A DNA stretch of 64,000 bases from Hemicentrotus pulcherrimus (lineage: Eukaryota; Echinodermata; Echinoidea; Camarodonta; Strongylocentrotidae): the NCBI GenBank assembly GCA_003118195.1, contig BEXV01000364.1, positions 58,747-122,746 on the forward strand. The letters are read 5' to 3'. The position numbers were made by a program, and so were the translations under genes. The notes under the pieces were generated by a model. That model saw nothing but the letters and a program-made list of their open reading frames with translations. It had not been told where the DNA came from and made no database searches. Shown here piece after piece: positions 48,303-61,089 of the stretch. Each line of letters begins with the position of its first letter. Position 1 is the stretch's first letter.

Positions 48303-49490
48303 ACACGCCGCTACGCCAACACAAATGGAAATCTTATGCACCATGCTACATATCTAACCATGGAGATATAACAACTCCCAATGAATTGAGCTTGACAGCG
48401 ACGAATCAAGCTATCATTCCATAGGGTAAATAAGCAGAAGTCCATAACGGGAGATCCACTAATGCACTGACCGCTGTAATGTCGAGGGGCAAGGCTAGAT
48501 ATGAAAAGCCATGGCCTTTAGCCGACGTGTACATGTACTCTCTCGCAAAGTGCACGGATTGCATTCGTATTTGAATAGCACTTCGAATGATCCATCTCTA
48601 ATTAAAAGAGACTTTTTGTTTCAGGTAATTAAAGGAAGCAATCTGATTCGGGGAATAATTGGATCTACACCAGGGAATTGGATGGGCGGAGATTGGTAAA
48701 AGTATTATTGCTGCTTTGTACGTTCCAAACAAATGACCGACACAGACAGGCCGACAAAATGATTATTTATTTTGAGGGTTTGATGAAGAATAGAAAATGA
48801 GGTAACCAAGGGAATGCGGGGTCCGAAGCTTGTTCAGTAGAAAGAAAGAAAGAAATCAAAATCCAAAATCCAATAAACAAAAAATATATTAATGGTTGAA
48901 CGGCCGATCGAAATTACTGATAGGCAGGTTTTTCGTTTGACTTTTTTTCTTCAGCAACCGTTTCTTAATTCTAAATTCTACGTTTTTTAAATTGCCTTCA
49001 TTTAAAGTTTAGCCACTCGAATGCATACGCAATATGGCGACAGTTGAATATATTTTGTCAGGCTGTATGCTTGACACACTTTCCATCAAAAAGGGAGAAG
49101 AAAAAAAGGTGCAAAAAGCAGCTATATATATAATGTTTTCATTCCCTGTCTCTATTGCAACATGTACGGATAATTGTCTCCTGACTCGGTCATGTTTTGA
49201 ATGTAAACTCAAAAACGAAACAACCCTTGGCTGTATACACGAGACAAGCCCAAAAGAAATACGTGTTCATGGTGAGGTTATGCAAATCTGCAATGATGTT
49301 ACTGTTTGGGGGAACTATCTACAACCTATTCGGAATTGTCATCATGAGGTAGATGATACATAATGGTGATAAATCTAGGAGGAAAAGGATTTCATTACGA
49401 AAATACACAATCTTTGCTTATTATCCCTAAACAACATATCGAAGGGTCGTACACGTACGTTTTGTGTTGCGCAAAGATTCAATCGGTTTA
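48303..49490. other. No defended gene
   Basis: It includes a 109-codon plus-strand frame at 49034-49363 with spaced Cys residues in its second half. I recognise no family and see no signal peptide or splice sites, and chance is a fair explanation. Otherwise the stretch is AT-rich. Confidence 0.45.
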
Positions 49491-49495
49491 ATTTT

Positions 49496-49755
49496 GGCCA
49501 TTACAAGAAGTGGGTTATCGATGTACACAAATGCCCATGTACCATTTACAGCTCATTTTATGTATGTTATTACCAAAGGAAAAAAAGAGTTCAGTCAGTC
49601 ACCCAATATTGTAAACCGGTTTCCTTTCATAATTTGAATACTAAGACACTGCTAACGTTTAAATTTCACAGATAGGACAAACGTAACATATTCATAATTA
49701 CTGCAAAGTTATACATAATTTGATGTTGGCTACAAAAGGGATACACTACCTTTAA
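49496..49755 (+). repeat. Dispersed unnamed repeat, copy A
   Basis: It aligns over its length with 61090-61283. Shared words in order are GGCCA, GAAGTG, ACAAATGC, CATGTACC, TTTATGTATGTTATTACC, AGTCAGTCAC, TTCATAATT, GCAAAGTT, TACAT or TACATAA, TTGATRTTGGCT and ACCTTTAA. Copy A is about 66 bases longer in the middle. There is no frame. It is probably an old transposon piece, family unknown. Confidence 0.75.
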
Positions 49756-49759
49756 AATG

Positions 49760-50160
49760 ATGAAATGTGGCAGACTACATTTCCAACTTAAATAGAAAAT
49801 TCGATTTTGTGTCTAGTTTGTGGGAGACACCTTTGCCCTACTTCACATTCGTTTGGAAAGTGTCTGATTGACAGGTAGATTTTCCTCTTATTCCGGTTTC
49901 ATGAGTTCCATGTGTAAAAACGTCTCGTATTTGAATTGGTCCAGAATACACCTGGGGGCGGGAAAAGGAATGATCTAAATGAAAGCGATCAAATTAGAGC
50001 GTCTACAGCTAAGCCTTTGATACCTTTCTTTCATAGTGGTATATGTCAAACATATTGTGATGAAATAAAGTTGTTTACAAGGATATTGTAGTAAACATGT
50101 TTATTCCGATGAAGACAGCGGGCGAGATTCCAACTTAATAAACGGTCACGACGGTCAGGA
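49760..50160. other. No gene recognised
   Basis: AT-rich; nothing notable. Confidence 0.6.
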
Positions 50161-50162
50161 CC

Positions 50163-50312
50163 CAGGGGCGTGACTAGAAAACTTTTTTTGGGGCGGGGGT
50201 TGATGAACCATTTTTCGACAAAATCCTAAGGCAGACTGCAAACAAAAAGATAAGATGCTGTAAAATACCGTGAAAGGGTGCCACACCCTAACTCCTTCTG
50301 GCGACGCACCTG
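50163..50312. mobile_element. Probable hAT-like MITE, 150 bp
   Basis: The left end is CAGGGGCGTGACTAGAA. The right end reads CAGGTGCGTCGCCAGAA on the minus strand, with 13 of 17 the same. The flanks TCAGGACC and TATGGGCA do not match, so the target duplication is lost or the element is chimeric. Non-coding, with a G run near the left end. Confidence 0.5.
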
Positions 50313-50314
50313 TA

Positions 50315-52820
50315 TGGGCAAGTTTTATTTTTTAATCATTTCACAAGGCGCTTTATCTTAAGGGGCCTTTTCCAACCCAGGTTTGATGAGTACATGTATG
50401 CAACTTCTACTTAAATGTAACATGTTAACCGGGTATTACTAAGTGTCTTTCATTTAAAAAAGTTTCTTTCAAACATCTAGTGTATCTTCCAGCTTATCAG
50501 CCTCTAAGGTATCATAGACGACACCCTAAAAGGATTTTGATGGATAACTGAACGAAACTTTTTGAACACTCAAAATAAGAAAAAGAAAAATAGAGGAAGA
50601 AAATTCATTGCATCCTCTTTGGTATCGCCGGGATACGTGCTACTTCGGCCATGCCGATCATGCAGCCGTGTTATGCTAAGAGAAATGGAGTTCAAAGGGT
50701 TGTTTCCTTTGGGATCACAACCAAGGTATTTTTGGTTCCAAAAGATCAAAGTGAGATGTATTTAGAGTTGCCCAGGCGAAGCCTTTAAGGACTTGCACTT
50801 TCGGCTTCGAAACGGAATGTAATACGGAACTTGGATACCTTGTCAAAAGAACACGAAGTCTTGTATTTATAGCAAGGAGATGTTCCGAAGAGACTGCAAC
50901 GGTGTCATGTCTCACCACCACTATTCTTACCCCCCCCCTTTTCCCCCCTTTTTTTTTTTTTCTTCCGTTNTTTTTTTCTTCCTCCGATGATGCGGTCACT
51001 GGAAAACCTTTCCAAGTGTCACGGAAACTTAGTGATAGTTTGGTTTATTTTGGTTCTGTGTGATTCATAGTTTTAAAAAAAACTTGTACTGGCCAAAATC
51101 TTACTTATTAATTTGCAAGTAATCCTACCAAGGCTCCTGTAATAATATAAAGCTTAATGTAGTAAAACAAACAACTCAAATTATAACGTCATGTCGAAAC
51201 CTGCGACGTTTTAATGCTATCATCATTACTCTCCAAATGTGTGTAAATCGACTTTACAGCATCTTTAATCACTACAGGTGTTAACATCTCCAATAATTGT
51301 AATCTTGAATTAAACGTGGCAATCTAAGTGAGATAAAGGGCCCGTTTAACCGATGTCTTCGAAAGCATCATTGGCTAATAGTAGGTCATTCTGCAGAAAT
51401 AATGTTTTGCGACTAATATCGAATGTGTGATTAAAATCACCCCATTTTTCTCAGTTCACATGCATCGCCCCTATCAACCCCTCCAAAAGCGTATAATTAT
51501 AACGATGTGATGTCATTATTCATAATAAATGAGTGCCATCGCCAACCAGCAGCATCTCCCAGAAGTAACCTCGCACGGAGCGCACAAATTATTCAACATG
51601 AACAGCTCCCAAAAAGGTTATCGGCACATAAAATGTGAACAATAGCGGGTGGGGAGGGGTATAACGGGCCCCGTGCCCCTTAATGTTCTAAAACGCAAGT
51701 AGCATACCGAATGCATACAAAATTGAGGATTTTATTTACATGAATCTATTGCATTTGATTTCCCTTGATTACACAAATAAAGACGTGTGCCTCTGAAGAT
51801 ATTCTTTTTCGATATTACCCCCCCCCCCCTTCTCTCCGGGGCTTTCCACAGTATCCTGGGCCCGCCCCTGGATGCGATGTCTGCGTACAGACGATCTTGA
51901 TCGTGAAAACACATTATAAATGTATCATAACGCAATAAAAAAGGATATCTTCATAAGGTATAGACGACTTCCATCACGCCTCAATTCTACGTCTGAACGA
52001 CCAGGAAAAGAAAACTCAATCATGATCGGTCGTCTGGGCATGGTACTCAAGGGTACTCTAGAAATACCTAGGGATTCATAGGAACGGCTTTACTTATACG
52101 TTCGTATGATTATTCAAAAATAGCACATGCCTTTTTGTTAGATAATCACCATAATGAACCTTGAATTTTTCACCTGGCAGTATTAAAGATCCAATCCGAT
52201 ACAATCCAATCTGGGAATTTTTGTAGAGCGCCAAATTGTATAGTTCTTTTCAAACGCGCTGGTGAGTGCATGGTTTACTTGAGATGCCGTATCACACCTT
52301 TACATGTAACATCTGGTGACAATTGTGTTTCACCTGATATACTTGACTTTTAAGTAATAAGTAAACTTGGATTTTGACATTTAATCGCCAACATGATTAC
52401 ATGACATTACTTATGTGCATGTACAATGTATATGTAGTTCAGTGAAGGAAACAGTTTCGGGGGGGGGGTGGGAGTTAACAAGTAGAAAAACAATTTGACA
52501 ATAAAAAACATCAACAACAAACACACATACAAAAATTCGAATAAAGCGAAGAACGTTTTTGTTCTCGGGTCTCAACATTTTTGCCGGGATTGGGAGCGCG
52601 CGCATGTACCCAGAGTTCAGCAAATTTTGTAAAAACATTCAGTACTTAATTTATTAAAATATTTGTATGGGGGGGGGTGAAACTGATAGTTACATGTACA
52701 AGTACATGGTTCATGTCTGGACAATAATGTAACTATATACGAACACAATCAGTCGCTTTTTTAATACAACTATCATTGAATTTCAACCCCTTTTGTCTCT
52801 TCTATTTTTCACATTTTGCA
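50315..52820. other. No gene recognised; homopolymers and one hAT-like end
   Basis: C and T homopolymers with one undetermined base (50970) lie at 50930-50990. A hAT-like right terminus CCTGGGCCCGCCCCTG ends at 51870, beside a C run (about 51819-51829), without a found partner. G runs lie at 52459-52468 and 52671-52678. Frames are all under 95 codons. Confidence 0.5.
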
Positions 52821-52821
52821 G

Positions 52822-52967
52822 CGCAAGGAACGAGAAGATTACCTTTCACGTCGACAGTGTTGGTACAGCCTTTTGCCTTTTCACCTCTCCGCAATTTAAG
52901 TGTGTATCTTACACCGGGATTGCCTGCACGGTGCTACAAGCGACCGGTTCCTCAGCAAACAGTTTAA
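52822..52967 (+). CDS. Candidate internal exon, weak
   Basis: A pyrimidine-rich stretch ending TTTTTCACATTTTGCAG stands just before 52822, and GTAAGAAT starts at 52968, giving a 146-base exon-sized piece between good acceptor and donor words. It is GC-richer than the flanks. The frame starting at 52823 is open throughout and continues past the donor. Another frame is open and stops exactly at the donor, and the third stops early. I recognise no domain in any frame, and no partner exon was found. It may be a splice-site coincidence. Confidence 0.2.
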
Positions 52968-52969
52968 GT

Positions 52970-53408
52970 AAGAATACACGCTTAAAATAGATGCTAAGTA
53001 AACGAAAAGGGTCTTTGCCGTTAGGTCTTGAGGCGTATTTATGCCCGGTGTATTCTGGACGTCAACCTAGCAACTTAAACAAGCATTCTTGCTTTAGAGT
53101 CAACAGCATACGCGAGTCGGCTGGATGGTTAGAAAACGTGCGTTACATGAATCACATCTGTATCTGTTTGAATGAGCAATGTTTTCTTTATGTATTTGGT
53201 CCGATCGACTTGCAGTCTGATACTCAACGAGGTTTCGTAATGCACTAGATAATATAAATATGTAAATACAATGTAAATACTATTCTATGAGCTATGAAGA
53301 TTGATTATATTATAACTAGACAAAGCTGCAGCGGCCTAACGAGGAATCGATAATGTAAGTTCATAGATTGCTGTATTTTGTTTCCCCCATCCTCTCTAGT
53401 AATCAAAT
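52970..53408. other. No gene recognised
   Basis: An 85-codon plus-strand frame (52991-53248) follows the exon candidate, but it is not recognised and is not clearly spliced to it. Confidence 0.5.
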
Positions 53409-53410
53409 TT

Positions 53411-53571
53411 CAATGGCGTACATGTATTCAGCACAGGATGAAACGGGAGTATCATCCAGTCCCAAGTACCAAGATATCGGAGGTGGAATCCTTCCTTTAA
53501 AAAAAAGGGGGGGGGAGCTGTGAGGGGGTATAATGTATTGTAGGCCATGAAATGCAAGCTGAATCGCCCCT
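53411..53571. mobile_element. Possible degraded copy of the 5-kb MITE family
   Basis: The left end CAATGGCGT...ATTCAGCA matches the left end at 5045-5061, apart from a six-base ACATGT insertion. The right end reads AGGGGCGATTCAGCTT on the minus strand. An inner G run lies at 53508-53516. There is no matching target duplication. The call rests on shared ends only. Confidence 0.35.
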
Positions 53572-53574
53572 CCC

Positions 53575-55105
53575 CAGACGTTCAAACAGGGATGTTTTGG
53601 GGAAGGGGGCGAACGCCTAAGTTCACCCTCTGTTTAGTGATCCGCTGAAACTGAATTTTTCAACAAGATAATCATCTGTTGTATTAAAACTTATTAAGTT
53701 TTTAATGTAAAATATACCATAGATAGTGAAGTTCAATAATGATAATTATTATCATATGTAGGTACATGTATATATGTACATGTACATTTACAAACTGGAT
53801 TAATCTTCCGTTTGAAGGCTATTCATGATGACTATCCAAAATTCAAACTACAGAACTTGTACATGATTGTATGTCTATCAGTAATTTTGTTAGTCTTGTC
53901 ATTTAATCGCAATGTAAGTTTGTACTCCAGTTGGATTGAATTGAATAAACTGAACATTGACCCGAGCTATACATTAATCTCGTAAACTATACATTGACAT
54001 CTAGGCCATCGATTCACAATGCAGAGGACTCGGTCACTCACCTCAATTCAAAATAACATTAATATTCCACCTATTTTAAGAATCCGCTTAATATACCATC
54101 AATCCACACAGCCGAGCATCATACTACATATAATGATGGCCCTCGAGAAATTTAGCCTACAGTCCTACGTACACGATTTTGTTGTTGGTAGTGCGCCCAA
54201 CCTCAACTTCTTGCTCACTTCTCCGGAAGCTTCTGGGGGGAACTAATCGATCCACAGTCACGAAGCCCTACCCCTGTTCATGGTCCGCCTGGGGTCCTCA
54301 TTAAAAATATTCATACAGACTCCTAACGTTCCGAGAAAGACAGTCTTGAAGCCGATTGTAGATGCTGGCCCTTTTGGAGCTTCTAATAGGGTTTGAGCTT
54401 GGATACGAAGCAGGTTGACGTGATTGCATGTTTAGGTAGTGGATTGGAAATCATTCACTCCTAGAGTATCTCAGTATATCTATGATAAGTCGATATTCAT
54501 ACCAAACGTGCAGTTCTACTATTCTATTTTGGTACACCTTTTATCTTTTGAATGCGATATTTACAATACCCGGTATATAGGCACATGGTAATGAGTAGCA
54601 ATCAAGGCTGCAAGCCCCCTGCTCCCATAACCATGTTATACTTCAGTCACACCCACGATAACGACTAGAGACCGAATGAATAGTTGAATCTCCCCCAATG
54701 GCCCAAAATCAATCGATGAGACCGACCCCATACCGACAAAGGCCAAACATAATATAACATTACCCTGAATGGCAAAAAATCGGTCGCTATGGGTTTGATG
54801 TGGAGTCAGTTTGGCCAGGGAGTTAACTTCCTGGTTTGGCAGTGTGGTTGAGGTATACGAGAGTGAATGCATATAAGTCGGCAAATTCACTATTCTCAAG
54901 TAAAGGCACATACTTGATTTTAGTTATGAGCAAAATGAGTTGATGGCAAATACTGAACTGAAATTGCATGTGTACCTCATGAAAGAAACGAAACAAGCTC
55001 AGATCAAGATTATAATACGGGTATATAATGCCGTGAGGCTTGAAGACATCACCACTCTATACAACAAGAACTTGGGGTCAAGTGGAGGTATTCTGAGGGG
55101 TACAA
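53575..55105. other. No gene recognised
   Basis: AT-rich up to about 54600. At 54636-54911 a 91-codon minus-strand frame crosses a pair of similar words, AATGGCCCAAAATCAATCG (54699) and AATGGCAAAAAATCGGTCG (54769), about 70 bases apart. This may be a small internal repeat or an old transposon piece. Not recognised. Confidence 0.45.
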
Positions 55106-55107
55106 TG

Positions 55108-55292
55108 GGGCGACACAGTAGCGGTTCTAGGCTGGGGGCTCAACGAATTCAAGCCCCCCCCCCCAACAACAAAAAATGGATTAATGCGAAGCACATGCAG
55201 AAAATGAAAGCAAGAAACCACAAGCCCCCCCAAGGCACCCCAAAATCTCTCCCCTAAATATATATATATCCAGAATCGCGCCCGAGGCGACA
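55108..55292. mobile_element. hAT-type MITE, 169 bp
   Basis: The element is 55116-55284. It starts CAGTAGCGGTTCTAGG. The right end reads CGGGCGCGATTCTGGA on the minus strand, sharing GCG and TTCT blocks (10 of 16). The flanks are GGGCGACA (55108-55115) and AGGCGACA (55285-55292), 7 of 8 the same. A C run lies near 55155-55165. The low end similarity with a good flank match suggests an older insertion. Confidence 0.6.
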
Positions 55293-55294
55293 AG

Positions 55295-56305
55295 CTAATA
55301 TTCAAATCATATTTCTGTCAAATCATGATGAACATTTATAGAGACTCTGAAGGCCGAAACCCACTGAAGAGTATCAGTAAACATCATTACAATAAAACAC
55401 TGTAGATAATGAACCGTCTAATAGTAAATCAAACACTTAATACGAGGGGGTCCAAAAAGTCTACAAAACGGCCATAAAATCTACTACTGGACATTATCCA
55501 CTGTCGGATTTCGGCGCCATTCGTATAAGCAAATACATTTCGTGTGATTTGATAAATTGGACTAGAGAGTTGGGTGTCTGCTGAGAAACAGAAAGGCGTT
55601 AACTCCATGGAAAGGTACATGTTCATGTATACCTAATCACGTCCTTCTTACATTAAGCGTGTATTCGTTTCCTACTTTACTACTGGCCCTCAACCGCTCA
55701 TTTGCTCTCTGGGTACTTTAAACAACAACCCGGAATTAAGCAGTGTACTTGAGAGAGAAGAAATACGAATCGTGATTTTAAATGGAAGTATCAGTATCAC
55801 ATAAATGTACATGTATATAATTCAGTCTGTTGATATGTAGTGTGTCAAGGTTTTTATTGGGAACAGGGGATGGGGGTACAGTATCTAGAGCTAATATTCC
55901 AAACAATTTGTTTACAGAAATAAAATTGAGTGTGCGAACAAAATCTCTAAAAATTAAAATTTTAGGGGCTACCCAATTTCCCTTGGGGCTACCCTGATGC
56001 AAGGTGTTGCAATGCATGATTTCGTTCATCTCAGAGCGAAACACAAAAATCATATGACATTTTCAATCCTTGCCTCTATCGCCTCGTCAACTTATGAACA
56101 AAAAATTAGGAATGGCATTCCGCAATTTGGTCTTACAGGATCTAAATCCCAGTTCCACCTCAGGGGGCATACTCATAGCGCAGCATTACGTCAAATCCGA
56201 AGTAATTCCATGTAAAATGTAATAATGCTTGAAAGCTCATCTAACGCTCTTTTTGACGAAAGGATTATCCTTTGTTACATAAGTTTGGTGAATCGTGTAT
56301 ACATG
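55295..56305. other. No gene recognised
   Basis: Unrecognised frames up to 91 codons; no paired repeats found. Confidence 0.55.
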
Positions 56306-56307
56306 TT

Positions 56308-56560
56308 CAGAGGCGTAGTTAAAGGGGCACGGGGGCACGCCTGCCCCCCCCCCATCCATCAAATTGTGAAATGAAAAAAAAAATTAAAAAAATGAGAGAA
56401 ATACATGGAGAGGAGAATGTAAACCGATGATGATCCAGCACCCTCTTGCTCACTCCCTATATGAACTCGTTCGCTCATGTGTTATGTGTCAATGTGTGTC
56501 CTGTCCCCCCCCCCTGCCTGACACTTGGACCCCTTCGAAAACTGGATCCACGCTACGCAG
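56308..56560. mobile_element. Possible hAT-like element, degraded
   Basis: The left end CAGAGGCGTAGTTAAAGGGG and the right end, which reads CTGCGTAGCGTGGATCCAG on the minus strand, share GCGTAG. C runs lie at about 56343-56351 and 56504-56512. The flanks TACATGTT and ATGTAGTA do not match well. The element may be a fusion of two ends. Confidence 0.4.
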
Positions 56561-56562
56561 AT

Positions 56563-59500
56563 GTAGTATTGCTCTAAGACACCGCACCAATCATTAGAGC
56601 ATTGCATTTCAGTTTTCTCTTCATTTCGCATTAATACATGTATAATACGTTAATGAAAGGTAGATATTAACTTTTAAAAAAGTGAGCGTGTGCTGTATTG
56701 TACATGTAAGCAGGTCTAAGGATTCGCAGGAGTTTCCATGACAACCGCCAACAGTCAGAAATCCCACTTTCCCCTAACTTCTGTTTATCGAATCTGTTTC
56801 AGCAGAAGATTGCTCGTTAAAAATGGCCTAAGTCATGACTTAACAAATATTTATTTTCTTAATGTTGGAGGTTTCATATCAATATTTAGCATTTATGGGC
56901 AACCTGCTAAAAAAAAGTGCGAGATAAAGTCCTTCTTCTGAAGAAGAACAAAAAAATCCAGGTCCCCCTTTTCTCCCCCTCCCATCTACGTGTATATACC
57001 CCCCCCCCTTTTCTCTCACTAAAAGTACTTTTACGCCAGAGTATACGTCAGTTTGCTAAGTAACTAAACCAGTCTGCATATTATGATTACCAAGGCAACT
57101 ACACGCAGATGTTATACATAAGAAGTAATTAACATAGTTACATAGCTGATTACATTACATTGCATGCAAGAAACAAGTTTTTATATGAGAACAGTTTCTA
57201 CGGAACATAAACATATATATTCCACATCTCATGTCGTAAAGGTCGTATTATCACTTTCCTATACACGTGTGCGCCGTTACCAATATTCATGACTACAGTA
57301 TCTGGGTATACATATGACCAAAGATGGCCGATATAATTAGAATCGACATTTGTATCTCCCAAAAAAGAAAGAAAGCCAAGAGATGAGTGATAATAAAATA
57401 TACATGTATTAGGAATTCATGTACCGTAGATAAAAACACACCCTTACAAGAGGCAAAACTCTAAGTATTCAAGGAAAACAAGTTAACATTCAGCAAAGCT
57501 TATACAAAACGTAATTTTGTATGTACAAAAGCAATATTATTAACATGTGGTGATTTTGAATCTATTAAGATGCTGGTTACTCATATGACTCCACTCTCTC
57601 GATTTCAGGTCTTCCGATGAACAGGGAAAAAAGGAGAAAACCAATAATAAAGTGCTTTTATTTTCAACTTACCAGCTCTAGTTCACACTGCACAAGTATA
57701 GTCCACCGAAACGACTTTGTTTGCCGTCGCTGTGCGATGGCAGTTATCCGGGGGTATTCCAAACGTTCCGTACTGTAGCAAAACAACCAAGGGCAATGCT
57801 ATCAACGATATGTCAGAAGATAGCACTAAAAAGTCAACAGATTAAACGCAAATGTACTAACTCATCGTGATACGTCTTAACGCTTTGATTCCAGGTACTT
57901 TATATTATTAGAAGAACGTTGCAGACCGACGCGCGCTCTGAAGTATGTGTGCGTTTCTACGAGGACATAATATATATGTTATGATGAAACGGCGTGCGTT
58001 GCGTTTGACAAACAAAACCTCGAGGTTGTCGGCCTATAGATAGAGAGAGAGGGAGAGTGAGTGCGGGGGGCGGCTCTTTCACTTAACCTGACAAAACCCC
58101 TCTCCTTATTAAAAGCCTGTATAGTCGGTGATGACAATCGAAGAGGAGATAATACCGGCAGGACTCCTGTAAGAAATGAGAACAATTAAAAAGGTCGTAC
58201 TAGGAATTAAGCCACGGTCTATCAATGAAGAAGTGGGTTTTTCAGCGTGGCACCTATTGTCCGAACCTCTTCATTGGACAATGCATCAGCTCATCTTCCA
58301 GAACCGACTAACTGAATACAGTTAGGACTTCACCATGCGACAACACAACTTAAAGGGCTTCGCCATCGTAAAGACCAATGCTTCCCTTGACAAAACACCT
58401 TTGTTCGCATTAAGACGAGGGATCTGAAATTAGTCAATCGTAATGATGCCTTTAGACTTTAAAAAATTGTGGTAGTGACAAACAATTATTACAAACACAG
58501 TGCGGGTCTAAAAGTTTGTAATAATTCCGATGAAAAGTAATAATATAATGTCTGGAATTTATAAGCAGGTTCTTTTTTAATTTTGTACTTATTTTTTAAA
58601 CTTTGGATATTAAATGAGGTATTGGCGAGTGTAAATGTACATCGTAGTATGAATAATATCAAGCAGTAAACTACAACCAAAGGCTACTTGATATATTTCA
58701 AGAAATATACTACTTGTACGTTAAGGCGGCGTAATGAAAAACAAATACATTAACTATCAAACAATGGATGAACAAATTTTGCTTCGAAAGAAACCACACG
58801 AAATTTACTTTTGAGAGCAAACAGCTTTCGGCGAGTAAAGGACATTCTTGAATATAAGAGTTGCCTTTGGAGGATATCAAAATGTTTTACTAAAACCACA
58901 AGTGAATTACAAAATGGAAGTTGCCGAACTCGTCAGTTTTTTGGCTCTTGGAAAAAGAAAGAAACAAAAATCGTTTCGGAATCTGGTGAGTTCAAAGAAT
59001 ACTGTGCTGCCTGAGTAAATATGAGGTTTTGGAGACGGAATGGATGCGGTTATATTGAAGGGTAATGTGGCTGCTTAAATGCGTCTTTAAGTTAAGAATA
59101 ATCAATAATTATTAAAGTCATCTGAACACTTCATTTAGGTCCACACTCGGATCTCATCTCAAAAGGAAAAATTCGGATGCATGCACTTCGGTGGAACACT
59201 TGTCTTGCTTATTTTGACGGGTGATTTTGTTTATAAAACCCCTATGCTTTGAATAAATGTGATCTCCTCTTAATAAGATGAAGGCATTGTAGTTGTGTTG
59301 CTTAGCAACTACGCCATTTTGGCTCAGATGAAGTGCATCTTTTACCAATACATCGTGATGTTTGGAACGTAGTGTGAACGTTCTCGTGGTCTAGAGTGCA
59401 CCCTATTTTAGTAAGGTGGAACGTGACACTCGTTCATATAGTCTCTACTGCTTTGCATCTAGTATTAATACTTGCTTAATATTGATCAATAACAAGTCAG

Positions 59501-60440
59501 GTTTACGCTGTATTGGTCATACTCACTTTACATCTCACAAAGTCACATAACATATATTATAAGTTTGGTCACCTATAAGTTTGCTTTCCTGAGGCCGCCA
59601 TCACCTTCAAGCACTAGCTTAAGATGGCAGTCTCCTGTATTCATCAGTTTCGAAATGATTTGTCAACTAAGCCTTATGTGTTTTTTTAGAGGTATAATTA
59701 TTTAATTGATTTATATAATGATGTGGTAATAAACGTATTTTAACCTTTGCTCAAAATATGCATATACCTATTTGTACATTTCTTTTTATTAAGTTGCAAA
59801 TTGCAGGAATGAAATCAAACAAACAAAAAATCTACAAAGTAACGTAACAATATTACAATTTCCTGGCTGAAGTATATAAATGAGGCACTAGGAGAGGCTT
59901 CTCATACCTGTATTGTGCTACAGGTGCACAAACATGGTCAAAGCAAATACTAGGGTGTCCAGGGGAGTGGTGATTAGTCTATTGGAACAAACCATGTAAA
60001 TTCATATCATACCATAAAACAATAACAAAACTAATAATCTAATTCGTAGTGATGAAACGACTAAAATAGAGTGGAATCGAAACACGGAAACTTGGCACAA
60101 AGTAAGTGGTTTATGGTTGGTGAGATTAAGGAGGATCCATTATTATTTCAATCATATCTACTGGGTCTGTGATATGAGACTACACCAAAGAAAGAAGCCT
60201 CTTAAAATACTGTTTGTTCTCTAGTCTGTCGATGTCTTAGTATTGTTTGTATGATGAATGGATTGCCCCTCCTCTATATCTGTGTGAATGTAGACCCTAC
60301 ATCATCTGGTGACATTTGAAAAAACATGTGAAAGATGGAGATGATTTTTTCTCCGTCCTTCCGACCCACTTTTGGCCGACTCGGGACAACCTTCAAAATG
60401 TTAACTCATCAATTTTTGAGTTTTAATTACGCTACATTAA
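56563..60440. other. No gene recognised; minor structures
   Basis: Nearly 4 kb without a convincing frame (at most 68 codons). It contains a C run near 57000, a GA stretch near 58040-58060 with a GC-richer patch (57925-58090), and an inverted pair CAATGAAGA / TCTTCATTG at about 58224-58275. Confidence 0.5.
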
Positions 60441-60444
60441 GTAT

Positions 60445-60537
60445 TCACTGAATCCAATGTCCCGGGTAATAGTATATTTGTAAAGCGCTTAGAGACATTT
60501 GTATTAAGCGCTATATAAAAATTATTATTATTATTAT
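60445..60537 (+). mobile_element. SINE 3' tail fragment
   Basis: It starts TTCACTGAATCCAATG and carries the same tail as 613-833, with AGCGCTTA (60484-60491) and TAAGCGCT (60505-60512) forming an 8-bp stem, then ATT units. About 90 bases remain, so it is strongly 5'-truncated. The tail from TTTGTAAAGCG to CTATATAA is identical to the first copy. Confidence 0.75.
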
Positions 60538-60625
60538 ATTCACTTCATAAGAAAGCAGACTAACTCGCTGAACAAAAGTTCCCCTGTATTAAGAGGACAG
60601 AGGTTTAGTTTTGTTTCAAACATTG

Positions 60626-60664
60626 CCCCCCCCCCATAATCTGAGAATCTCGGATCCGCCTTTG
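60626..60664. mobile_element. hAT-like right terminus, unpaired
   Basis: A C run is followed by CTCGGATCCGCCTTTG, which reads CAAAGGCGGATCCGAG on the minus strand, a variant of the CAGTGGCGGATCC end seen at 63980. No left end was found. Confidence 0.4.
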
Positions 60665-60863
60665 GTAAGTGGTGGAGTCTCCTTCTTTGTTAAAGAGATG
60701 CGAATCGAAATCAATACTATTGATGTATCTTTTTTTTAATATAAAGTGGAATTAATTGATGTTCTAACAACATGTTCATTCAGTAAATGAGGAAGCATTG
60801 GTTTCGAGAAGGAGGGGCGGGTGGGGCCGTTCTTACTTGCTAAATGGAACGCGATAGAACGTG

Positions 60864-60865
<2 letters not shown>

Positions 60866-60896
<31 letters not shown>
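60866..60896. repeat. (GA)n microsatellite
   Basis: Pure GA units followed by purine-rich sequence. Confidence 0.95.
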
Positions 60897-60897
<1 letters not shown>

Positions 60898-61089
60898 AAG
60901 AGATTGATTAGAGGGAAGAGAGAGAGGACGAGGTTATGGAAGTTAGTCTTATCATCTTTTTAATTTTTATCATTGCCCCTCCCCCTTTTCCTTCCCTTCC
61001 GATCCCTCTCTTCTCCTTCTAAATTTAATTTTTCGCTACTTGGGGTAACATTACCAAGCCTAAGGTGCTAGGCCTATGTCCCCGTTGCA

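Noticed and set aside
49034..49363. 109-codon frame with several Cys residues as a secreted Cys-rich protein
   Set aside because: There is no signal peptide at its start, the Cys spacing fits no family I know, and chance length is sufficient to explain it.
52210..52275. GTAGAGCGCC...GCGCTGG as another SINE tail
   Set aside because: Only a 5-bp stem and no shared words with the other tails in this window.
59281..59320. GCATTGTAGTTG hairpin resembling the miR-33 seed region
   Set aside because: Similarity ends after about 12 bases, the stem is only about 7 bp and the loop position is wrong for a precursor.
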